A DNA stretch of 64,000 nt from Limonium bicolor (lineage: Eukaryota; Streptophyta; Magnoliopsida; Caryophyllales; Plumbaginaceae), in NCBI GenBank assembly GCA_023374045.1, contig CM041776.1, positions 352,035,636-352,099,635 of the forward strand, read 5' to 3'. A program made the translations under genes and the position numbers. The notes beneath the pieces are model-generated. The model was given only the letters and a program-made list of their open reading frames with translations, did no database searches and was not told the origin of the DNA. Positions 48,131-59,600 of the stretch are shown one piece after another (position 1 is the first letter of the stretch; each line of letters starts with the position of its first letter).

Positions 48131-48708
48131 ATATCCCATAGATCGGTGGCCATCAAGGTTCAAGTTATCTTCTGTTTAGAAAATACGATGCATACATCAT
48201 CTTGCCTTTCTATTAATATAAGAAATTAGGTTAACTTGGAAGATGAAACCAATTAGAAAGCTCTAGCTAAGGTGCCCACTGCTGGCCAAGTGGATCAATA
48301 GCAAACAAGAGAAGATGATACTAGTGAAGGATGCGGTAAGTTAGAGTCAGTAGAAATAATCCACACACGATACAGAAAGAATGTGCAATTTCATTCATCG
48401 ATATAATGCTTAGGGTAAAACAATGGAGAAGCATTCATAGATAATGAGTTCTTGAAGGCACTTATTCCATCAACTCAACGACAGTCTACCAACCAACTGA
48501 AATGTGAATATCAGCATAAGTCAAAAGGCCAAAGCTCCAATTCGAGCTTGCTTCTTAACAAGGATAACTAATTTATTACTTTTTTGCGTCCAATCTCTTT
48601 CCAAATAAACTACCAAATAATTTATCCTCATGCTCACAATTAGACCGGGAAGAGACTCCCATCAATTACCAAAATCGAAGATCAAAGAATATGAGGTAAG
48701 AAGCTCTT
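48131..48708. other. 3' flank of the 79-residue gene
   Basis: No frame or repeat was recognised. The portion next to 48709 should be the 3' UTR of the - strand gene. Near 48530-48620 the - strand contains A/T-rich stretches (AATAAATTAG type) that could serve polyadenylation. Confidence 0.35.
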
Positions 48709-49048
48709 TCAAGAATCACTAGGTTTAATAACAAAATTCTGGCGAGAGATGGGGTTCATCACAACAGGGGGTCCAGCAGTGCGAGGCCAAGCTTGGAACA
48801 TTCTGTCAGTCTCCTCAAACCACTCTTTACTTAAAATTGTCTTGGGTGTTGTCCCTGGGATTGCATGAGCGAATAAATACAATACCAAACAGGCTTGAAA
48901 AGAGACAGAATTTTCTTAGCAGAAATGGAAAAACGATACACATCAAGGTCGTACCTCCAAATAACTTATTGTCAGAAATGGAAGTGTCGCAAATATAAGC
49001 AATCCCAAAGGACCCAATAAGTGCACCCATGATACACTTGGCTGCCAT
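48709..49048 (-). CDS. Small conserved-looking plant protein (79 aa) with an N-terminal membrane segment
   Basis: Coding exons on the - strand are 49048-48955 and 48854-48709. The intron is GT-AG (48855-48954), and the split Gly codon joins in phase to give exactly 79 residues. MAAKCIMGALIGSFGIAYIC forms a short hydrophobic N-terminal segment. The second half is soluble and distinctive: KEWFEETDRMFQAWPRTAGP followed by VVMNPISRQNF. I recognise the AWPRTAGPPVVMNPISRQNF wording as that of a small uncharacterised land-plant protein family but cannot name it. A mitochondrial or other membrane location is inference from size and the N-terminal anchor. A 5' UTR exon upstream (49588 and beyond) and intact splice sites suggest a working gene. 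No stop or frameshift. Confidence 0.8.
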
Positions 49049-49750
49049 GTTTTGATCTGTCCAAGAAAAAGAAGGAATTAGGGGAAAACGAGCTTAATAC
49101 AATTACAAAGAGGTTGATATATAGCTGAATAATCAAGGAATATCGACGAAGAATCAACAGAGACTAAGTCATAAGTACAAATAAACATCTTTAATGCAAT
49201 GTAATACACAAAATTGGGATCGAAGCAAACAACGAGGTAAGAAAATTTAGAGAACATTTGTTATAGATCAGAGCCTGCAACATTGTTTTCCCAAATCCGA
49301 TCTCATTCATACAAGAATCACAAGGCAGAGGAGGAGCCTCAATTTGGTGAGCGTATATGGTAGATGTAGACAAAATTTAGAATTGTAATTACAAACCGAA
49401 TAAACAAAGCACATTACAGAATCTGACCTAATCATCGAGTAGATCTAAATCTAATCAAGAACCGAAGATAAAAGCCAATTTCGACTACCACGATCTAAAA
49501 CATGTTAAACTCGGAGATCGGACGATATCAAACCTTGATTTTGATATCAATAACTAGGAGATCGAAACAAAGAGGATATGAACAAACCTTGACAACGCTT
49601 TTTGGAATACTGAGACGAAAGACAGAGATTTTGGAATTCCTGAGATAGGCGAGGAAAAAAGGTTTTCGAAATATGGTAGACGATGATGAAACAGTGCGGC
49701 GGTTCTCGCCTTACGGAAAGCGATAGGAAGGGTTCGTATCGACGGCGTCA
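49049..49750 (-). other. 5' UTR intron and leader exon of the 79-residue gene
   Basis: On the - strand a leader exon ends GTTGTCAAG at 49588, followed by GTTTGT. The intron ends TTTTTCTTGGACAG at 49057, leaving only ATCAAAAC before the ATG. The intron is 531 bp and T-rich. Leader introns of this type are common in constitutively expressed plant genes. The transcription start is not placed exactly; the leader may begin near 49700-49750. Confidence 0.6.
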
Positions 49751-49832
49751 GTAATTCGCTATAGTTGGGTGGTCACGCACAAGTTCATATCTGACCGTCA
49801 ATTAACAGTCGTTAGTTGACGTCTTGGGCCGC

Positions 49833-50153
49833 TTTTCTTTTTTTTTTGATTGAAAACCGAGAGATGTATATTAAGCACAATAGTTCAGTACAAAGTCAGG
49901 AAAGTCAATCGTTTTCTAACAGCAACGTAAATGTTGCGATTTTCTAGCATGTGACGCTAGGTTGTGTGCTACCATGTTTTCTAAACGCGGAATGTAAAAC
50001 CAAGAAATCTCATGGAAGCTGGCGAGGCTTGCCAAAACGTTGTCCAGGATGACACGCGATTCTGCATGCAGTGATGTAGTGTCCGAACCTGTTAGATAAC
50101 GAATCATCTGCTGACAATCAGCAAGAAGACGAACATGCGTATGACCCTGTGAC
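49833..50153 (-). mobile_element. LINE H, 3' end: RNase H C-terminal part and poly(A)
   Basis: The - strand encodes MIRYLTGSDTTSLHAES, SFHEISWFYIPRLENMVAHN and LASHARK, the C-terminal part of a LINE RNase H with the final VAHxLA motif. Then come a stop, a short 3' UTR and an A-tail (T-run 49833-49847 on the + strand). The preceding RNase H part lies across the hAT element at 51174 and upward; reading resumes in frame (YARSQ before, GHTHVRLLADCQQ after). Confidence 0.85.
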
Positions 50154-51173
50154 CAGGGGCGGCTCGGTAATTCATGGGGCCCTGTGCCGAATATTTAAAC
50201 GGGGCCTATAGAAATTAAATTTTAATAATAAAATATAAAAAAGTAATTTAGTGTGTCACACATTAGTAGTGATTTTGTTTAACTGAGTGAACAATTTTTT
50301 AAGAAGAAGAAAGAAGTGATAAGAAGCAAATATAGCAAAAGCAAATCACCAAGAAATGATGTATAAGCAAATAAAAAAAACTTCCATTACAGACAACAAA
50401 TTTACACAAAAAACAGGTAAATTATTTGCCACTGGTAAACCTTCCGGATAATGCATTTTGCAATTTTCCAACAAACAAAGACAAGGGATGCCTTTTTGAA
50501 AGCTAGATGATTGAAGCGCATATACATACCACTCTCATGAGTCACAAACAACTCAAATCTTTTGTGGATAATTTTCGGATAATGAGCAGCAATACTAGGG
50601 ATACATAACACCGTTTTGACGTTTTCTATTCTGTAAAAACCATCAAAGAAAACTAATGAATGCTTTATTTACCCACTTTCTATATGAAACGGAGGATGAA
50701 CTAAGATTTCAGAAGGATGGATGATGGAAGAAAGATGAAGGAAGATCAAACAAATAATAAAAAAAATTACCAGTTTGAGGTATGCACGTGAATGACTGAA
50801 TTCTGAAGGTGGATCAGGTGAGAAGATAGACCGTGAGATGAGAGAGAGCCCAGAGGAGAGGAAAAGTGAATCGGTAGAAAGTTGATAATATAATAGAATA
50901 GATTAGTCCAAGAGGTTATCTGTCTACACAAAAAAAGGAGGAAGATCAATATATTTACAATTTTTTTTAATAATAACAAATGCCACAGGAATACAAACAG
51001 ATTTAACGGTTAGTATTAAATTTTAACATGTTATTTATTTGATTGTATATTTTTTAAAATTAATTATATATAATTTTTTTTTAAAAAAAAATAGGGCCCC
51101 AGATTTTTGGGGCCCCTAAAATTTTGGGGCCCTGTTCAATGGAACTGGGTAGACTCCCCAAGAGCCGCCCCTG
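50154..51173. mobile_element. Non-autonomous hAT element (1,020 bp, Tip100-like ends)
   Basis: Terminal inverted repeats CAGGGGCGGCTC and GAGCCGCCCCTG are flanked by a perfect 8 bp duplication CCTGTGAC (50146-50153, 51174-51181), diagnostic of hAT. Subterminal GGGGCCCTGT-type blocks occur at both ends. The interior is AT-rich and lacks a transposase, with only a meaningless 69-70 codon frame on the - strand. It is inserted in the RNase H region of LINE H. Confidence 0.92.
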
Positions 51174-52568
51174 CCTGTGACCTAGCATAGTGGATGGCAT
51201 ATTGTAATGCCAAACATTCGACTATTGAAGGAAGGAGGTCAGCCTTAAATCCATGGACGCCCGCAAAAAGATATGTAGCATTGCATGTGGCCACAAAACC
51301 CAACCCCAGATGCCTGTGGGTGTCAATACTCCCGTCCACTGAAGTTTCCACAAAGCCTGGTGTGATGCCCGATGTTGTTCAAGGATGGAAGAGGGTGAAA
51401 GAAGAGGCGTAGACGTTTCAAGAAAACTACCACCTTGACACCATGCCCAGTCGAAAGAAAGCAGAGCTGAGTGTGACGATTGACAGCGGGCAAACCATAA
51501 ATGCCATAAGAAAACAAGGAGCCGAGAAAGGGCTTGCAGAGAAAGCTGAGTGCACTGGTGAAGGAACCAATCCGAAAAGGCCGAATCAGTGGTCAGATGA
51601 ACAGGAGCCTGGTGTCCCGAAGAGGGCCAGTAGGACCGAACAACCCTACAATGGACAAAACAGTGAATCAAAGTTTCAGGCTGGCCACAGATCGCGCAGG
51701 AAGGTGTAGAGGAATCTCGGAGCCGACAATGAATGGCCGCTTTACATGGGATAAACCCATGCAGCAGTTTCCAACCAAAAAGGAAGACGTGAGGGGGGAC
51801 AACACACTTCTTCATAAGCACAAGCGCTCTGCCTACAAGCGAAGGGCTACTGGAAGATGGGAGAGTGGATAGCGCGAGTTCCCGATCAGCTTGATAAGCA
51901 GAACTGACCGTAAAACGCCCCGATGAAGTGAGTGCCCATATACGGGAGTCATAGCCTGGGTCGTTACCAAATAATGAAATCTGCCGAATGGCAGCAACAT
52001 CCTCAGGTGGGAAATATTGACGAAGAAGAGGCAAGTTCCATGAACGGCTGGGGGAGATAAAGTCCGACACCTTAAACGATTGTAGCTGGTGTGGTGGGAA
52101 ACGACAAAGAAAGGGCCGGCCACCCGGCCTGGCTGGAATCCAACGACCCGAAACCGGAATTGTGGAGCCGTCATAAATGCGATGACGTTGACCTAAATCA
52201 ACCAGGTCACGAACACCCATCAGCGCTTTCCAAATAGGGCTCGAGGTGCGGGGAGGCACATGCGACCAGAGATCAGATGACTGTAAGTATCTGGCATGAT
52301 AAAAAGAGCTAAGTAGGGCCCCTGGACGTTGGAGAAACCGCCATAATTGCTTAGCCAACAGTGCGCGGTTAAAAGATATTAAGTCACGGAATCCGAGTCC
52401 GCCACACTTTGTCGGTTGGCAAGCCTTGGCCCAAGTGCACCAATGAATGGACTGTTTGGACTCCGTACCCGACCACCAAAACCTGGCAAATAACTTATGC
52501 AACTGCTTCAAGAAAGAGCGCTGTAGAGCCACGACGGACATGACATAAGTCGGAATAGCCTGAAGGAC
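51174..52568 (-). mobile_element. LINE H, ORF2 C-terminal half: post-RT region, zinc knuckle and RNase H
   Basis: One open frame of ~450 codons on the - strand starts within the junction at 52568. In order: LQAIPTYVMSVVALQRSF and FWWSGTESKQSIHW (post-RT segment); GGLGFRDLISFNRALLAKQL; a zinc knuckle near 51610-51810 (PPHVFLFGWKLLHGFIPCKA and CAICGQPETLIHCFVHC); then after a frameshift the RNase H start with VETSVDGSIDTHRHLGLGFV and ECLAL. Unusually well preserved, so fairly young. The reverse transcriptase itself is absent because element C is inserted at 52568/52569; it should lie beyond 64000. Confidence 0.9.
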
Positions 52569-54237
52569 TGTAACACCCCTACTGCTAATATTGTCATTAC
52601 CGTCCAATCTCCTTACACATCAGATACACGCAGCGGATACATACTTACATAATGAGGGTGATACAATGCCGTTAGTCACCCACGTGACTAACAAGGCTAC
52701 TGCTACTACATACAGCATCGGTCTGATGGACCGGAATCCCGAGTGTTACATATCTACCATACACACTCCGTAAACCAATAAATGCTACAATCTTCCATTC
52801 GATACAATACTTCAAATACAATACAATACAATCCACATACCGAGTTTACTAAGATCCTTATACAAGTATACTACCTCTTCCAAGTTCATACGTACTCACT
52901 AAGAGACTACTTACTACCCGTTCCTCACAAGCTACTTGCTTCTAAATACAAGGGTGTGCCTCCGGTCTCTTACCTTGACCACATCCTCTACGGTACCTGC
53001 ACACTAAAAACGTTCCCCCTAGGGGGTCAGCTTTCGCTGCGCATGATAACCGCATACCCCGCGTACTAGTGAGGGTACGCCGACCACTTGGTCGAATGCA
53101 TGCGGTTGATTTCATTCAAACATACATGCATACATGCTCTTATACATAATATTACAATACATTATGCAAGACATACACACATACATACACTTCATTACAT
53201 ACAAGAAGTACAACATAAACCATCCAATACATACTTACCTCTTTCCGAATTACACATACACATTACATACACAATATACAATACTTGTTAGCTTCATTGG
53301 TCCACCGGGTTAATCGGGTGGAGATTACTCTTTTACTCGTTACTCCATACATACGCATACATACTCATACTCATACTCATACATACTTACTTACTCTTAC
53401 TCTTACTCATGTTAAGTCATCGGGACCTCCGGCCCTGGGGACTACTCCGTCCCACCTCCGGGATTTACTTGACTCACCAATCCGGGATGCTACCCATTTA
53501 AGGGATTTGGGCCGCAGACCAGTTTAAGAGTCAGGAATTGCAGCCAACCTCTTGTGACTCCGCATCCTCACGCGTGGCCGAAGCTATATCGGACTTCTAC
53601 TCATTCCAATTTACTCACTTAAGTTAGGAGTTAGGTAGTTAGGAATTAGCAGAAGTCATTCATGCAAGCCACATACACAATTACAATGCTCAATACTCAT
53701 TTATACAAAATACAATACAAGATTCGAATACAAGTCATCATCATTCAAATATTTCATGAATTATACAAACTATTGTTCAAGAAAAATATCAAGAACAATG
53801 TAAACAAGCACGAGTAAGTGCAATATAATCCGATTCGTGCATTTATCTTATTAGGTGGTCAAATAAGCACACAAATCGGGGTAACCAAATTAGGATACAG
53901 GGCATGAAGAAATCATACCTTTCACCGTTGACTTTGGACTCACCGACTCCCTTCGGTGTTCAACTATTTGAATCCTATCACATACATACAGTTGGATGGT
54001 TAATTATCCATAATTAACCTTACTTATTACTTTCCTAAAGTTTCCTAGTTTATACTTACTAACTCTTTGTTAAATACATTACTTAAGTTACTTACTTACA
54101 ATTATTTTCTAAGCTTGTTTATAGCCTTAATGACCATTAAACATCATTAATTATGTCTTAATCATCTTATACAATCATTACCCATCCTTACCCTACCTTA
54201 GAATAACTTTAGAACACATTCTGGAGGGTTTTTAGTA

Positions 54238-54562
54238 GGGTCCGGGTTAGTGTCCGGGTTTACAAACCGGACCATATTGTTTGGTCCACTCTCGGGTGGA
54301 ATTTGAGTGTGGTCCGGGTTTAGGGCTGGGTTTACAAACCCGGACCATGCAGTATAGTTCTCTCGGGTGAAAATTTTGTGTGGTCCGAGTTTAGGGATTG
54401 GTTTGCAAACCCGGACCGTTCCTTTGCAAAACTCTCGGGTGTATTTTAGGGGTGGTCCGGGTTAGTGTCTTGGTTTGTAAACCCGGACCATCCCTCTGTA
54501 AAACTTTCTGTCGTGTTTTCATGCTAGTCCGGGTTTGTGTGCTGGTTTGCAAACCCGGACTA
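54238..54562. repeat. Hairpin array in LTR C (five units)
   Basis: Five units of ~70-75 bp, each with GGTCCGGGTTT...AAACCCGGACC, begin near 54239, 54313, 54382, 54456 and 54526, separated by spacers containing ACTCTCGGGTG. In the last unit both arms change together (TAGTCCGGG pairs with CCCGGACTA), preserving the stem. The partner array in the second LTR starts at 63936 and is cut by the window end. Confidence 0.85.
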
Positions 54563-55839
54563 GTTACAATATTGCAATATATATAAGTTTTTGAGTTTGT
54601 TTCAATTCCAAACTTCTACCAATCTCTTCCCTAATATTTCCACATATAATCTAGTATGTTTTAACTTTTTTAAGCATTTTAAACTAGCCTAATACCACTC
54701 TATAAAAATCTGTTACATTACACTCTCACTGTAAGTTTTTCTCTTCCTGTTACAATTTCCCCTTCTCCATTACTGCTACAGATTTTCCTTCTCTTGTTCC
54801 CACCAACTCAATGACTTTTACACTAGTCTAATTTAGTTTGACAACTTACATTGCTCCATTCTAGTTCTACTCAACTACACCTCTTCCTCATAAATACAAA
54901 CCAAGGTAATAACCCCACATTTTCTTCTCTGAACATATCCATGTTCTTTCTTCTACAATAGTACTTAAGTCTCTTAACTCCTAACCAAAATTCGATAGAG
55001 GTTCCCTACATTCCCAAGTATTCTCACCACATCAATTCATTCACTCAAGACTGCCTATATTACCTGTTCATCAATAGCATCAACATACAATTCTCCAATA
55101 CACATACTAGGTGCTAAACATCCACTTAATTCCTTGCACATACCATTCCTTTCCTCCAGATTTATACAAGCTTTTAAATGTCTTTTATAGCTTAAAACAT
55201 TTTGGTATTCCTCCACACTATACTACTACTCAATACCATTTACAATACCCATTTCAAGCTACTAAAATTCTGTTACAATACACATACAAAAGCTACACAA
55301 GGTGAGTGTAATTTACCTTGTTCTTTCTAGCCTTTCTTTCCTTCTCCTTTCTTCCTTCCTTTCCTCTCCTTTCTTTCTTAAGCCACCGGTTATGGAATTT
55401 CAATTCCTATTGCTACAGCCCATTACATAATACCATTTCAATACAATATAGCCCTTAAATCATTTTTAAGCTCTAAGGTACATTTTTAGGGTTTCGAAAT
55501 TGCATTACCTTGCAAACATGTAGAATGAGTGTTGGATAGACCTAAGAGCAATATTTCCATCTCCAAAAGAAGCCAACATCGGCTGGGCAAACAAGGAATA
55601 GAAGCTCCACTTAGAAATTTCTAATTTGTATATGAGAGCAAGAAATATTAGTATTTTCGGATTTCTTTTTACCTTAGACCAACAAGGTGAAGAAGGGGCC
55701 TCTAATGGTGGTCTTCATCTTCAAAACCAAGAATACCCATGGAGATGAAAATGCTTATTTTCGAATTTTGGAAAGAGAGGAATACTCTCCTTGATGAGAG
55801 GAAGATAATGGTATAATTTTTGGAGTAGGTTTGGACACC

Positions 55840-56020
55840 TAGCAAGAGGAGAGAAGTTGGTGTTGGTGTGGGAAATGGAAAATCGCCATTGTTGTGGCCT
55901 GCTTGGGGAAGAAGAAGAAAGAATCAGAGAGTGAGGGAGAGCTGTACGTGAGTGAGAGGGGAAAATGAGAGAGTAGGAGAGAGAGGGTGAGATAAAGTAA
56001 TAAGTTACTTTTTACTTTTA
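55840..56020 (-). promoter_or_regulatory. CT-rich leader region of LTR C
   Basis: On the - strand this is a pyrimidine-rich run (CTCTCTCTCCTACTCTCTC type) about 600 bp inside the LTR, at the same relative place as in LTRs A and B, where a TATA-like box precedes it. No equally clear TATA box was found here. The 67-codon frame at 55839-56042 (-) is produced by this composition. Confidence 0.35.
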
Positions 56021-56616
56021 CTTTTGTTTTTGTCTTTTGCAAATAAGGAGTAATTAAGGGTATGTGAGGGGGAAATTAAATCGGCTCACACACAGCCCTA
56101 TTATGGGTTTTAAAATTATATTTGCGATAGTGGACACACTTATTATTTTTATTACACTTTTACCCCACAACTTCCCGTTTTGACAGTTTTTACTATTTTC
56201 TCGTTTTATTGATTTTATTGGCTCTAGACCTTCACTAAAGTTATTATGACTATTTGGTTGACCAATATTATTACGAGTCTATTTGACCCGCTTAAAGTCG
56301 CGTTTTCCCGGTTTCCTCGAAAAAACGCGCTTTATGATTCGTTGTTTTTTAATCCATTTTAAGGATCCGTTTTCTTTGGAAATTGTTTCCTTATATTTAG
56401 GCATCATTAAGCCTTAATAATTCATATAAATACTCTAACCGAGGTCTCGTACCTCCTATGGTCATTTAACGCTTATTTAGTGTTTTTTTGCTTTTCAAGC
56501 GTTTCTTTATTTCTTTTGGATTTATTTTTCCTTACCAATATTAATTAGGTACCATTAGGCCCTTAAATACGTATTAGATAAATTTTAATCCCTATATTTA
56601 AGTTCGGGGTATTTCA

Positions 56617-56632
56617 ATCTACCCCCCTTAAG
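56617..56632 (-). other. Polypurine tract of element C
   Basis: On the - strand the bases TTAAGGGGGGTAGAT abut the LTR start, nearly the same as the tract of element D at 1108-1123. Just upstream a short frame reads SNFEDKVLKGG, resembling the C-terminal tail of Tekay/Del-type pol. This fixes element C on the - strand. Confidence 0.8.
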
Positions 56633-59600
56633 AACTTTGTCCTCAAAGTTCGAGGTTATGGGATTACTATACTTGCTCATTCATACCAGTCTATGCCAAA
56701 GGTTATACACTCCTCCTCCTTACAATTCCCAAATCCATCCCTTAAGGTTCCTACATACCATACCATACCATACCAGTATACAATAGTTACTCCAATCCGC
56801 GCTACTACTAACTATCCAGTTCCTTATTACAAAGTTCATACATACATACAGTGCAAAGCTATCCCCAAAGCAATGCAATACCATACAATCCCGCAGGCAC
56901 TCCGGTCATCTCGACGCAGGACTCCTCTATGTCCCGCTGCCTTTGGAATAATACAATATGCACACTACTACCTTTCCGGTATACGCTTCTAGCAACTCCT
57001 CATTCTCCATACTAAGGGAAATTCTTTCGTACTACTGACTTTTTAAATTTTCTAAAACACACAACTCCAGATTCCAATTTTATATTCATTACTTCTATCC
57101 TATGTTGATTCTTGTGACCACTTAAGGGGAGCTTCAAGAATCATTCGACCCTGATGTGATCAGCATCAGTGTTGAACTATCTTTCCACCCCAATTTGGTT
57201 CGGTTTCCCTTGATCTGATCAGGATCAAGTTCAACTTCCCACATTAGTTTCAAACAAACAATTAATTTTAATTGTTTCATTTTCTATCTTTTTTTTAACC
57301 CTTTCTAGTCGTGATACAAATTCATACATCTCCAAAGGATGGAATCAATCCATCGATAATCCTCGCTCTACTTCCCAAATGCTTTACTCCGTGGTCCAAT
57401 ACCTAAATGACCATTTCATCAACTTCACTACTTCCATCCATTACTCACATCATCTCCAATATCTAACTAAGGAATACTATACCTATGAGATTTAGTTGTC
57501 TTCAATTTGCTTCAAATAATTTACCTACGATTCCACTACTCATAAAACTTCATTCATCTACTACTCTCATTCATTTCGTACTACTTCTTCAAAGGCTACA
57601 ATACTTGTGGAGCTCCGTCCACTACTCATTGCTTCTTACCAATACTCTTACACTGATGTTACCAGATGGGTATATTCATCCTATGGTATTTGATGTCTAG
57701 TGCCTAGTTACCATAATTATTACAATATGAATGAATACTTATGTTTATTAACATAATATCAATCATCAATTTGATTCTCATTTGTGCTATGCACATTACG
57801 GTTTATGTGTTTTATTCACAAAACTTACATTAAGCGGTTTTTGCTCTACCCCTTAAAAGGGATTACGCCCACGTAATCTCCAATATGTTATACTAAACAT
57901 TGGTTTATTTAATTCGGGCAATCTGAAGCGTTTAGCTTCACTACGGTATACTATGTATATGCTCTGGTCAAAGGGTCTTAACCATACCAATGGTTTACTC
58001 TTTGCACCAAGAATTCTTAATGAGTTTTATTTACTCATAATTAATTCGGTTCAAGCCTAACCGACTTCAAGGCATTAATGGCCATTCTATTATACTCACC
58101 AGGTACATTAATCTCCTAGCTAGGGCCCACTAGCTTCTGCTGCGCGACCCTGATAACTTGGGTTATCCACCCTTCTTGTTATCCTTAACATGTTATACAT
58201 CACCTTTTTATCCGTCTACTATGGGAATAAGGTTCATTAAACAAATGAGGTATTCTTTTACCGTGTTTGAACTCAATGAGTTTAAGATTTATAACCAGCT
58301 CTCTGGTAATCTACTGCACATGCTATTCGTGCTTCCCTGATTATTCGTTAAGTTCCTCCGACTTATTGTCGGGCGGAGGTTAAGTCACTTCTTAGTTGTA
58401 GTGCTTCCTCTGTTGTCAATAGCTTCTGAATTATACCAGTTCTTCTGGTTCGGTACAAGTGTCCTTTACTTGTATGACCTTGCATTTTCTATGCATCGGT
58501 CCTAGTGACTTTCTTAAGTTTCTTTTCACTCTTTATTCCATTGGAATTCACATTTTGTGATTGTTAGTGTGTTGTACACTCTTCGTGCTTCTTTGGCCTT
58601 AGGCCGCACGGTTTGTTGCTAATCTTGCTTAACTGGCTAGTGCCATGTTCGTGTGTGAAAAGAAAGGTTTACTACGGTTTGCATTCTCCATATCCCTAGC
58701 CATCCCATTAGATCATTAGCTGCACAAGTACAATACCAAAACACTCAGTCATACAGAGTGCAGAGGCGTAAACGCTTGACAGTAAGTCACTTATGTGATA
58801 GGAAAGAATATTTCTGCCTGTCATCTCATGCTTATACTCCGTGTTATTATCTGTTACTTCCTCATAGCGGTCGCTTGTTGCGCACCGTATTCTTACTCAT
58901 TGTACAACATTGATTTTACTGTTTCTGTTGCTGTGGTAGTTCCTCTTTACTTATTGCCATTGTCATTGGCACCATTTCCTTATGGTGTAAATACACTAGG
59001 AGTTTCCTGTGTTCGTGTGTATGACGGTTGTCGTGGCATACCGCAATCTTATTATCTTCCCAATGTGGAGATGTCTTATTGCAATATAAGTTTCATGTGT
59101 AGGTTAGCTTACCTCACATTATCTCATTCATGATACAATTTACCAAGTATCTTTGTTGACACTGGGTGAAGTAATTTGTCGGGTTACAAACTCTCTTGAG
59201 TGCTGGTCATTCATGGTGTGCAATGTGCATTCCGTTGATTGTTTTGACAATTATTGCCTTTCCGTGCTGAGCATTGGGTATAGGCTTTAGCTGTGTAGTT
59301 CTACTTGTGTACATCACCGGGACATCCCAAGAAAATTCAAGGGTTTTCTGGTCCCGTTCTATCATTGATAAGTGAAGTTCTTGTTTCCACTCATAGGTCT
59401 CATGAAGAGGTTGACTATGTTAGTATTTATACAACGGTTCACCACATGCTTGGGTGCATACGGAGTATGCTTACTCCTTAAGTCATAACGGTTCGGAAAT
59501 CTCATTTCCTTATTCCATCGCCCCTTGGCCATATCTATATGCGTAGGCTTTTCTGTTATAATAGATGGAAGCCTTTCTAAGGGTTCACATCTTCACCACA

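Larger units (their letters stand above)
52569..56616 (-). mobile_element. 3' LTR of element C (4,048 bp)
   Basis: On the + strand it runs TGTAACACCCC ... GGGGTATTTCA; read on the - strand it is TGAAATACCCC...GGGGTGTTACA. It is the 3' LTR because the polypurine tract complement follows at 56617. About 1.75 kb of it can be compared with the second LTR (62252 onward): roughly 1 percent substitutions plus a few short indels by eye, so insertion is recent. Frames that recur at matching places in both LTRs (for example 53088-53291 and 62772-62975) are repeat copies, not genes. The 5 bases before it (GGACT) are the predicted target-site duplication. Confidence 0.9.

Noticed and set aside
51222..52607. 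461-codon - strand frame as a host gene
   Set aside because: Its blocks (FWWSGTESKQSIHW, GGLGFRDL, the CAICG...HC knuckle) are LINE ORF2, it ends in an A-tail region, and its first dozen codons come from the LTR of element C.
53088..53291. Identical 67-codon frames here and at 62772-62975
   Set aside because: They lie at equivalent places in the two LTRs of element C and consist of CATACATA-type low-complexity sequence.
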